Of a DNA stretch of 20,502 nt, positions 5,132 through 12,793 are shown in pieces. Below the pieces are notes generated by a model, which was not told where the DNA came from, made no database searches, and worked only from the letters and a program-made list of their open reading frames with translations. The DNA comes from Candidatus Latescibacterota bacterium (lineage in GTDB: Bacteria; Eisenbacteria; RBG-16-71-46; SZUA-252): NCBI GenBank assembly GCA_016207265.1, contig JACQPZ010000134.1, positions 1 to 20,502 on the forward strand, given 5' to 3'. The first letter of the stretch is position 1; each line of letters opens with the position of its first letter. Position numbers and translations under genes: made by a program.

Positions 5132-6589
5132 ATGACGGAACTCCAACGAATCCGCACCGCGTTTCTCTCCACCCTCGCCCTCATCGAGGCATCGTCGGAC
5201 GCCGAGAAGGCGGGGCATCCGATCGAGGTCAACCTCTTCGAGCTCGAGGCGGGAGACCGGGACGCGATCACCTACGAGATCGCGGAGCGCCTGATCGGCC
5301 TCGGCCTCTTGGAGCGGGTCGATCGATTCCAACGGGGCGGAACGACGTACGTCCGCTACCGCGCGCCACGAAGCGGAGCGTCGTTCGTGGTCCCGGCCTC
5401 CGCGACCCCCGAGAGCGGGAAGCTGATCCGCGCGTCGAGCCCCCACTGGCACGTCCAGAGCCGGCTCCTGTACCGCGTCATTTCCCACCTCGTTTCCGTC
5501 GAGCGCAAGCTCTTCACGCGCGATGAGCGGAACACGGAATTCCTGCAAACGGACCCGGCGGACATCCTGCGCACGATCCAGGCTTCGGCGATGCAGATCC
5601 TCGAGTGCGACGACACGCGCCTTTACTCGCTCGCCCGGGGACTCGACGCGCGATACATGCAGCCCGTCCGCGAGGGCGAGCCGTGGAATCGGGCCCTCGC
5701 GGAGAACTGGGTCGCGAAGCGCGCGCTCCCCGTTTACGTGCTGGATCTCGCCGAGACGGGGTACGTGCATGTCATGGTCGACGCCGAGGCCGTGAACGCG
5801 ACGATCCACGCCGCGGTGGCGCCGTACGAGCCGCGCGAGACCCCGGACGGATTCCGCTCCATCGCGATGGCGCGCGTCGGGGAGCCGGGCACGCCGTTCC
5901 TCTACGTTCTGGAAGCGTGGAGCCGGACCCCCCGCTTCTTCACCGATGAGCGGCTCGGCCTGCTGAACGTCGTGGCCGAGCACGCCACCGACCTCCTCGT
6001 AACGCTGAAGAAGCTCGGGATGCTCGTGATGATCGACGAGCTGACCGGCGTCTACAACCGGCCCTACTTCGGACGCCAGCTCGACCGGGAGATCGCCCGC
6101 GCCTACCGGGAGGGAAGGCCCATGTCGCTCGTGATCGCGGACCTCGACAATTTCAAGCAACTGAACGACCTCTACGGCTACGAGGCCGGAAACGTCGTCC
6201 TGCGCGAGATCTCCCAGGCGCTCGCCTCGAGCGTGCGGCCGTTCGACACCGTGGCGCGATGGGGGGGGGAGGAGTTCGCGCTCATTCTGAGCGCCGAGAC
6301 CACCGCGTCGGAGGCGAAGGACATCTGCGAGCGGCTGAGGCTCCGAATCCAGAACCTCGCCATCGTGGTTCCGACCCTGGACGGCCGCGAAAGCACGGTC
6401 CGGGTGACCGCGAGCATGGGAGGCGCCATGTTCCCGGCCGACGTCTCGCTCGGGATGGACCGCACGCGGGGGCTCGACGTGGCGGGCCGCGAGAAGACGT
6501 CGCACGAGCTATGGACCCGGGCGAACATGAACCTGCGTCAGGCGAAATCGCTCGGGAAAAACCAGGTCTGCCTCGGCTCCGATCGCTAG
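5132..6589 (+). CDS. Diguanylate cyclase with N-terminal winged-helix-like and GAF-like domains
   Basis: A 485-residue soluble protein predicted to make cyclic di-GMP from two GTP. Residues about 1-80 look like a small winged-helix module. Residues about 138-290 have the length and pattern of a GAF sensor domain. Residues about 295-481 are the GGDEF domain, with DELTGVYNRPYF at its start, the metal-binding ADLDNFKQLND, and the active-site RWGGEEF (GGEEF 378-382). RPFD (369-372) is the RxxD inhibitory site, exactly five residues before the active site, so product feedback inhibition is likely. There is a modest insertion (about 441-457) before the ANMNLRQAKSLGKNQV helix. No membrane segment is visible. 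The start is ATG at 5132 with only a weak GAGAA 8 bases upstream. It is the only plus-strand gene, and its stop codon overlaps the ftsY stop. Confidence 0.92.
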   Translation: MTELQRIRTAFLSTLALIEASSDAEKAGHPIEVNLFELEAGDRDAITYEIAERLIGLGLLERVDRFQRGGTTYVRYRAPRSGASFVVPASATPESGKLIRASSPHWHVQSRLLYRVISHLVSVERKLFTRDERNTEFLQTDPADILRTIQASAMQILECDDTRLYSLARGLDARYMQPVREGEPWNRALAENWVAKRALPVYVLDLAETGYVHVMVDAEAVNATIHAAVAPYEPRETPDGFRSIAMARVGEPGTPFLYVLEAWSRTPRFFTDERLGLLNVVAEHATDLLVTLKKLGMLVMIDELTGVYNRPYFGRQLDREIARAYREGRPMSLVIADLDNFKQLNDLYGYEAGNVVLREISQALASSVRPFDTVARWGGEEFALILSAETTASEAKDICERLRLRIQNLAIVVPTLDGRESTVRVTASMGGAMFPADVSLGMDRTRGLDVAGREKTSHELWTRANMNLRQAKSLGKNQVCLGSDR

Positions 6590-7542
6590 CGGAGCAGCGC
6601 GTCCGCGAACTGCGCCGCGTCGAACGGAACGAGATCCTCCATGCCCTCCCCCACGCCGATCCAGCGGATCGGAATCTTGAGGCGATCGGCGATTCCGATT
6701 GCGACCCCGCCCTTCGCGGTTCCGTCGAGCTTCGTGAGCACGAGCCCGGTGAGCTGAAGCGCGCGGTCGAATTCGCGCGCCTGGTTGACCCCGTTCTGTC
6801 CCGTCGTCGCGTCGAGCACGAGAAGGATCTCGTCCGGGGCGCCGGGAATCCGCTGCGCGATCACGCGCCGGATCTTCTTCACCTCTTCCATGAGATTGAC
6901 CTTCACGTGGAGCCGTCCCGCGGTGTCCACGATCACACGGTCGACGCCGTGGCTTTGGGCGCGGGCCATCCCGTCGAACGCGACGGATGCCGGGTCCGCC
7001 CCGGGCTTCTGCTTCACGATCTCGACGCCCACGCGGTCGGCCCAGACCTCGAGCTGGTCCGCGGCGGCCGCCCGGAACGTGTCGCAGGCGACGAGAAGGA
7101 CCGACTCGCCGGCCCGGCGCGCGCGGCTCGCGAGCTTGGCGATGGTCGTCGTCTTCCCGGACCCGTTCACGCCGACGACGAGCACGACGTGCGGCTTGCG
7201 GGAGGCCGCCGCGGCGCCGGAGGGGGGCCGCGATGCTCCCGGCGCGTCGTCCGCCGCGGGGGGAAGCCCGCGGGCCTCCGCGGAGAGCGCCGCCAGGATC
7301 TCGGCGCGGAGGGCGCCGCGCGCGTCCCCGGCGAATGCCGGATCCCTGAGCCGCCGCTTCACCCCCTCGAGAATCCGGTCCGTCGTCTCGGGGCCCACGT
7401 CCGCGCGGAGGAGGGCGGCCTCCAGCGCCTCGTAGTCCTCGTCGCTCAGATCCCGGCCGTGCCCGAGCGCCGCGCCGACCTCTCCCAGGAGGAGGTCGCG
7501 CGTCTTCTTGAGACCTTGAGTGACGCGGTCGAGAAACGACAC
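6586..7542 (-). CDS. ftsY: Signal recognition particle receptor FtsY
   Basis: A 318-residue SRP GTPase that docks ribosome-nascent chain-SRP complexes at the inner membrane. Residues about 1-90 are the helical N domain, followed by an Ala/Pro-rich linker (about 91-115) and the G domain. Visible GTPase motifs are GVNGSGKT (124-131), DTFRAAAADQL (154-164), DTAGR (206-210) and TKLDGTAKGG (270-279). The long acidic A domain of the E. coli protein is absent, as in many phyla. The start is GTG at 7542, with no clear Shine-Dalgarno sequence. It begins 10 bases after the smc stop, so translational coupling is likely. The stop (6586-6588) shares the palindrome CTAG with the stop of the convergent diguanylate cyclase gene. 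Confidence 0.97.
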   Translation of the reverse strand: MSFLDRVTQGLKKTRDLLLGEVGAALGHGRDLSDEDYEALEAALLRADVGPETTDRILEGVKRRLRDPAFAGDARGALRAEILAALSAEARGLPPAADDAPGASRPPSGAAAASRKPHVVLVVGVNGSGKTTTIAKLASRARRAGESVLLVACDTFRAAAADQLEVWADRVGVEIVKQKPGADPASVAFDGMARAQSHGVDRVIVDTAGRLHVKVNLMEEVKKIRRVIAQRIPGAPDEILLVLDATTGQNGVNQAREFDRALQLTGLVLTKLDGTAKGGVAIGIADRLKIPIRWIGVGEGMEDLVPFDAAQFADALLR

Positions 7543-7552
7543 GGTGGCCGGG

Positions 7553-10500
7553 CTAGGACCCGACTCGGGCGAGCTCCCGGGCGGCCTCCTCGGACGAGGC
7601 GTCCGGAGGGGGGTCGGTGTTCCAGCGGACGGAGACGAGCTTCGAAACGCCCGGCTCCTCCATCGTGACGCCGTAGAGGCAATCCGCCACCTCCATGGTC
7701 TTCTTGTTGTGCGTCACGACGATGAACTGGGTGTTCCGGCTGAACTCCCGGAGGAGAAGGACGAAGCGGTCGATGTTGGCGTCGTCGAGCGGCGCGTCGA
7801 CCTCGTCCAGGATGCAGAACGGGCTCGGCTTGACGAGATAGATCGCGAAGAGGAGCGCGATCGCGGTCAGGGCCTTCTCTCCTCCCGAGAGAAGCGAGAG
7901 GGATTGGGGTTTCTTGCCCCTCGGGCGCGCCAGGATCTCGATCTCCGCCTCGAGGGAATCGTCGCCCGTGAGGGTCAGCGCCGCCTCCCCTCCTTCGAAC
8001 AGCGTCCGGAAGACCTTCTGGAAGTTCTCGTTCACCTGACCGAACGTCTTGAGGAACAGGTCCGAGGCCGTGGCGTTGATGCGGGCGATCGCCTCGAGCA
8101 AGGATAGCCGCGCGTCGTCGAGGTCCTTCCGCTGCCCCGTGAGAAACGCGAGCCTCTGCCTCCGCTCCTCGTAATCCTGCATCGCGAGCAGGTTCACCGG
8201 GCCCAGGGTGCGCAGCTTTTCCTGGAGCGCCGCGAGCCGCTCGCGCCGCTCCTCGCGCGTCTCCGGCGCCGGGAGGCCGTCGGGACGGCCCGCGGGACGC
8301 TCGATGATCGCCTCGTCCGGAACCCGGCCGTCCTCGTCCTCGAGATCGACGTTCTCGATCTCGGCGAGGGGACCATGGCTCTCGGCGCGGTCCGCGGAAG
8401 GCGGAACGTACGTCCGGAGATCCACGCCGTACTCGTGCTCGATTCGCTCCGAGAGCAAGCGCAGCTCCGCCTCCGATTCGGCCCGCTCCAGCTCGGCCCG
8501 GTGGAGGCGCTCCGTGATCTCGGCATGCTCGCGGCGGATCTCGCGGGCCTTCCCTTCGAGATCGAAAGCTTTGCCCTTGACCTCGCCGAAGCGCTCCCGC
8601 GCCTCGGCGAGCGCCCAATCTTTCTTCAACTTGATCGCAGTCTCGGATTCGATCTCGAGCCCCTTACGGGCGCTCTCTTCCTCGGTCTCACGGATCCGCC
8701 GTTCGGTATCCGCCGCCTCCCCGTCCCGCGCCTCGATCTCGCGCGCGGCCGCTTCGGCGCTCAGCCGGACCCGCTCCAGCTCGCCCAGGCTCGCCTCGAA
8801 CGCGGTCGCGGAGCGGGTGGCCTCGACGCGGAGCTCCGCGTGCCGGGCCGCGAGCCGCTCGCGCTCCTCATCCAGCTCGCGCAGCTCGGACTCCTCGCGG
8901 GCCAGGACGTCTTCGAGACGCCCGTGCTCCTCGTCCGCGGACTTGAGCGCGATTCCGGCGCTCTCCGCCTCGACGAGCGCCGCCTCGAGCTCGGACTCGA
9001 CCGTCTCGAGTGCCGTGCGGAGGGAGTCGCCCGCCCGTGAAGCGGCGTCCGTTCGGATCTGAGCCTCCGCTCGGCGCGCTTCCTCCGCGCGCTGGCCGTC
9101 CTCCGCGTCCTTGAGCTCGCGATTGGCCGTATCGAGCGCGGCCTGGATCCCCGCGCGGGAGGCCCGCAGGGATTCCGACCGTCGGAGCGTCTCGTTGAGG
9201 TCCGCGGAGGCGCGCTCGAGCTCAGCCTTGAGCGCGTCGAGCTCCTCCTCGCGCCTCAGGACGGATCCGGCGCGCGTCGGCCCGCTTCCTCCCTGGAGAA
9301 TTCCGGGGCCGTGGACCCGCTCGCCCCTGCGCGTCACGAAATGAAGCCTCAGATCCTGATGCCGTTCGAGCAGCTTGAGGCCGTCTTGGATCGAGTCGAC
9401 CACCAGAACGCCGGAGAGGAGGAAGGAGGCGAGCCCCACGAAGCCGGGCTCGAACCGCACGTGCTCGAGGAGGAGCCCCCGCACCCCCGGCGCCCGGAGC
9501 ACTTCCTCCGGCACCACGGCCGGGCGCGAACGCGATAGGCGGTCGAGCGCGATGAACGTCGCGCGACCCTCGCCCCGGGACTCGAGCCCCTGGAGGGCCT
9601 TGATCGCGGCGTCCGTCCGCTCGGCCACGATGAACTGCACGGCCTCGCCCAGAGCCGCCTCGAGCGCGACCAGCCAGTCCCCGGACGCGTGGAGCACGTC
9701 GCCGACCGTTCCGAGGATCCGCGCCGGCCGATTCGGACCGGCGACCAGCGACCGGACGCTCTCGTCGTATCCTTCGTAGCGATCCTTGAGCTCCTGGAGG
9801 GTGGTATGGCGCGCTTCGAGCGCCGCGTATCCCTCGCGGGCCCGCATCTCCACGGCGTCGTGGGCGAGAATCTGCTCCCCGATCGCAGCCATCGCGCGCG
9901 ATTCGCTCTCGACCCGGGCCCGGGCGCGCCCGGCTTCCTCAGCGCGCGACTCCGCTGTCCGGGAAATCCGCTGCAGGACGTCGGCGAGGGATGAAACCTC
10001 CCGCATGAGCGCGCCCCGCTCCTCTTCGAGCTGCGCCTTCTTCCGGGTGAGATCCTCCTGCTTCGCGATCCAGGTCTCGGCCGCGCTCTGTTGCTTGACC
10101 CGCGCTTCGAAGAGATCCAGCGAGAGCTGTTTCCGCTGCTTCAGCGCTTCCCGGCGCGCGATGAGCCGTGGCAGCGACTCCTCCAGGCTCGCTTCGAGGG
10201 CGGCGAGCCCGCTCTCGGTCTCCGCCCGGACCTCGCCCAGACGCGCCCGCTCTTGGTCGAGCTTCCCGCCCGCCAGGGTCAGCTCCTCCAGGCTCGCGCG
10301 AAGGCGGACCGCCTCCGACCGCGCGTGCTCCAGCTTCTCGGCGAGCCCGGAGCGGCGCTCGCGCAGGACCGCGAACTCGTTGAGGAGCGCCGCGCTTCTC
10401 GCCTCGCGCTCGTTCAGCTCGTCCTGGGCCCCGCGGACGTCGCCTTCGCGCTTCAAGAGCTCGATCTTGAGCTGCTCGAGATCGGCCTCGTGGCGCGCGA

Positions 10501-11284
10501 GGGCGCCCGCGAGCGCCGTGCGCCGATTCTCGGCTTGCCCCCGCTCCCGCGCCAACTCCGCTCCGGCTCCCGCCAAGCGGTCGAACTCCTCCTTGGCGAG
10601 CCCGACGTCGAGGCTCCTGATCTCGTCGCGGATCCGGTTGTATCGGCGGGCCTTCCCCACTTGGCGGGCGAGCGACCGGACCTCGCGCTCGATCTCCGTG
10701 ACCACGTCGTTCACCCGGGTCAGGTCGGTGAGCGTGAGGTCGAGCTTCTGGAGCGCCTCTTTCTTGCGCGTCTTGTACCGCATGATGCCTGCCGCTTCCT
10801 CGAAGAGAAACCGGCGATGTCCGCTCTCGTCCGAGAGGACGTTGTCCACCATCCCGCGCTCGATCAGCGAGTACGCGTGCGACCCCATACCCGTGTCGAG
10901 GAAAAGATCCCGAAGATCGCGGAGCCGGCAAGGCTTCCGGTTGATGAAGTACTCGCTGGCTCCGTCCCTGAATGTGCGTCGCGAGATCGCGATCTCCGTG
11001 AACTCGACGGGAAGCACTCCGCGGTTGTTGAACATCGTGAGCGACACTTCGGCCATTCCGAGCGGCTTTCGCTGCGCCGATCCCGTGAAGATGACGTCCT
11101 CGAGCGTGTCGCCGCGCAGATGCCGCATGTTCTGCTCGCCGAGAACCCACCGGATGGCTTCCACGATGTTGGTCTTGCCGCTGCCGTTGGGGCCGACGAC
11201 GGACGTGATCCCGGGGCCGAAATCGACGCGGATGCGCTGCGGGAAGGATTTGAAGCCCTGAATGTCGAGCCGCTTCAGAAACAC
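7553..11284 (-). CDS. smc: Chromosome segregation protein SMC
   Basis: A full-length 1243-residue SMC ATPase, the core of bacterial condensin. The N-terminal head has Walker A GPNGSGKTN (31-39). Two long Glu/Arg/Ala-rich coiled-coil arms flank a hinge at about 500-650 (from YEGYDESVRSLVAG to about HGPGILQGGSG). The C-terminal head has the ABC signature LSGGEKAL (1132-1139) and Walker B CILDEVDAPLDD (Asp1160, Glu1161). The Q-loop region reads AYSLIERGMVDN: the position of the usual glutamine (as in IISQGKVE of Bacillus) is Arg143. The GTG start at 11284 has GGAGAG 7 bases upstream and gives the typical MFLKRLDIQGFKSF. The start lies 3 bases after the stop of the pseudokinase-SPOR gene and ftsY follows, so the three genes are almost certainly one transcript. 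Confidence 0.98.
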   Translation of the reverse strand: MFLKRLDIQGFKSFPQRIRVDFGPGITSVVGPNGSGKTNIVEAIRWVLGEQNMRHLRGDTLEDVIFTGSAQRKPLGMAEVSLTMFNNRGVLPVEFTEIAISRRTFRDGASEYFINRKPCRLRDLRDLFLDTGMGSHAYSLIERGMVDNVLSDESGHRRFLFEEAAGIMRYKTRKKEALQKLDLTLTDLTRVNDVVTEIEREVRSLARQVGKARRYNRIRDEIRSLDVGLAKEEFDRLAGAGAELARERGQAENRRTALAGALARHEADLEQLKIELLKREGDVRGAQDELNEREARSAALLNEFAVLRERRSGLAEKLEHARSEAVRLRASLEELTLAGGKLDQERARLGEVRAETESGLAALEASLEESLPRLIARREALKQRKQLSLDLFEARVKQQSAAETWIAKQEDLTRKKAQLEEERGALMREVSSLADVLQRISRTAESRAEEAGRARARVESESRAMAAIGEQILAHDAVEMRAREGYAALEARHTTLQELKDRYEGYDESVRSLVAGPNRPARILGTVGDVLHASGDWLVALEAALGEAVQFIVAERTDAAIKALQGLESRGEGRATFIALDRLSRSRPAVVPEEVLRAPGVRGLLLEHVRFEPGFVGLASFLLSGVLVVDSIQDGLKLLERHQDLRLHFVTRRGERVHGPGILQGGSGPTRAGSVLRREEELDALKAELERASADLNETLRRSESLRASRAGIQAALDTANRELKDAEDGQRAEEARRAEAQIRTDAASRAGDSLRTALETVESELEAALVEAESAGIALKSADEEHGRLEDVLAREESELRELDEERERLAARHAELRVEATRSATAFEASLGELERVRLSAEAAAREIEARDGEAADTERRIRETEEESARKGLEIESETAIKLKKDWALAEARERFGEVKGKAFDLEGKAREIRREHAEITERLHRAELERAESEAELRLLSERIEHEYGVDLRTYVPPSADRAESHGPLAEIENVDLEDEDGRVPDEAIIERPAGRPDGLPAPETREERRERLAALQEKLRTLGPVNLLAMQDYEERRQRLAFLTGQRKDLDDARLSLLEAIARINATASDLFLKTFGQVNENFQKVFRTLFEGGEAALTLTGDDSLEAEIEILARPRGKKPQSLSLLSGGEKALTAIALLFAIYLVKPSPFCILDEVDAPLDDANIDRFVLLLREFSRNTQFIVVTHNKKTMEVADCLYGVTMEEPGVSKLVSVRWNTDPPPDASSEEAARELARVGS

Positions 11285-11287
11285 GCG

Positions 11288-12793
11288 CTATCTCTCCGTA
11301 TCGGGATAAGCGACCGCGCGATCCACCCAATGCTGATCCAGAAGCCACTTGGCTTTCCGAGCAGCCCCGCCGCGCGTGGAGAAATGACCCACGAACACGC
11401 GGTACCATCCGGAGCGGTCTTCGGCCGGCTCGTGCCACGCGTCGAGACCCCGGGTCCTAAGGGATGAGACCAGCTCCTCGACCTTGCCCATGGATCGAAA
11501 CGAAGCGACGTGGACCCGGTACGGGGCGTCCGCCGCCTGCGGGGCCGATGCGGCGGCGATCGGGGCGGCGACGATCGGGGCGGCGGCGATCGGGGCGGCA
11601 GGTTCCTCGCTCGGGCTCGAGTCGCGTTGCGCTTCGCCTTCGGGGAGGACGCTCGCGCCCGTGGCGCCGACCTGCGCCGGGATGACTTCCTCCGTCCCCG
11701 CCGGCAGCGTCTCGAGCGGCGCCGACCCGGAAGGAACGCGGCTCATCTTCACGACGACTCCGACGGCGCCGACCGCCGCGGCGACGGCCAGCGTCGCCCC
11801 GGCAAGGATCGCGACGTTCGCTCCGCGCCGCGGGCGGATCCGAGGGGCGCTCCCGGTCCGGACCTCATCCGCAATACGCCGCTCGAGGCCCTCGTCCGAC
11901 AGATGCGGGCGCGTCGCGTCCGCGTCCGGCTCCCGATCCCACGAAGGCTCGGGCGGCGTGGGCGCGGGGGGCGTCACGCGTTGTGCGGCGGGCGCGGGGA
12001 CCGCAGCCGGCCTCGCGGGCGCGGGCGGCGTCGTTGCGGCGGGCGCGGGCGGCGCGGGGATCGCCGCGCGCCGGACCTCGATTCCGAGGCTTCCGATCAT
12101 GGGCGCGTCCGATCCCCACAGCTCGAGGAAGGCGTCGCGGAGAGTCGACCGCGCCACGCGCTCCACGGAGGCGACGAGGAGCACGCCGTCCATTCGCTTC
12201 GAGATCCGCCCTGCGAGCCCGGGACGGTCGAGGAATGGCGCCAGGTAGAGGGCCACGTCGACCTGATTCGAGAAGACCCGGATCGCGCGATCCCAATCCG
12301 GGTGGTCCGCGAGACGTTCCTCGTCGGGAGGATGGCTCCCCGGCCCGACCAGCCAGAGCGCGTCGGCCACGAGCTCCCAGGCCACCCGGCGGTACGAGCA
12401 GCCGTACTCGAGCACGTCCACGTAGCCCTCGTTGGGATGAGGCTTGTGCCGGACCACGGTCGGGTGCCGAAAGTCCAGATCGACCACCGCCACCTTGAGC
12501 CCGCGCCGACTCCACTCGCGGGCGAGGGTGAGGCCCGCGGCGAAAAACTCGGGGTCGTGGGGGAAGCCGGTCAGGAGGAGCGAGCGGAGGGTCAGCGATT
12601 GTCGGGTCTGCGTCAGGACGTCGACCACGGGCTTCAAGCCCTCGGGATCGGTGGCCGCGAGGAGCGCGGGCGTGCCCGCGCCCGCCGGCACGGGCGAGAC
12701 CCGCACCACGCCCAGCAGAGGAAGGTTGACCTCCCGCGCGAAGCTCTGCGGGTCGGCGTATCGCTCGATTTCCGGTTCGGTCGACGGGGTCAG
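11288..12793 (-). CDS. Membrane protein with degenerate BY-kinase/MinD-like domain and C-terminal SPOR domain
   Basis: A 501-residue protein with an unusual layout. Residues 1-35 (ADPQSFAREVNLPLLGVV) resemble the segment just before BY-kinase domains of Wzc/CpsD type. Residues about 60-240 keep the fold pattern (RSLLLTGFPHDPEFFAAGL, then Walker A'-like VAVVDLDFRHPTV, then KRMDGVLLVASV). The Walker A has no GK[ST], and the usual DxPP strand reads ALYLAPFL, so nucleotide chemistry is doubtful. Then come an Ala/Pro linker (242-285), one membrane span (about 325-349), a periplasmic linker with AAPI repeats, and a SPOR domain (424-501, YRVHVASF, GWYRVFVGHF) expected to bind denuded septal peptidoglycan. 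The best start is CTG at 12793, with GGAGGAG 5 bases upstream. It overlaps the selA stop as CTGA, and no ATG, GTG or TTG is nearby upstream. Confidence 0.8.
   Translation of the reverse strand: MTPSTEPEIERYADPQSFAREVNLPLLGVVRVSPVPAGAGTPALLAATDPEGLKPVVDVLTQTRQSLTLRSLLLTGFPHDPEFFAAGLTLAREWSRRGLKVAVVDLDFRHPTVVRHKPHPNEGYVDVLEYGCSYRRVAWELVADALWLVGPGSHPPDEERLADHPDWDRAIRVFSNQVDVALYLAPFLDRPGLAGRISKRMDGVLLVASVERVARSTLRDAFLELWGSDAPMIGSLGIEVRRAAIPAPPAPAATTPPAPARPAAVPAPAAQRVTPPAPTPPEPSWDREPDADATRPHLSDEGLERRIADEVRTGSAPRIRPRRGANVAILAGATLAVAAAVGAVGVVVKMSRVPSGSAPLETLPAGTEEVIPAQVGATGASVLPEGEAQRDSSPSEEPAAPIAAAPIVAAPIAAASAPQAADAPYRVHVASFRSMGKVEELVSSLRTRGLDAWHEPAEDRSGWYRVFVGHFSTRGGAARKAKWLLDQHWVDRAVAYPDTER
11551..11595. 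repeat. Three tandem 15-bp repeats inside the SPOR-protein linker
   Basis: The unit CGGCGGCGATCGGGG occurs at 11551-11565 and 11581-11595, with a one-base variant (A for G at the sixth position) at 11566-11580. The repeats are in frame and encode AAPIA/AAPIV units in the periplasmic linker between the membrane span and the SPOR domain. Copy number probably varies between strains and would change linker length by five residues per unit. Confidence 0.75.
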
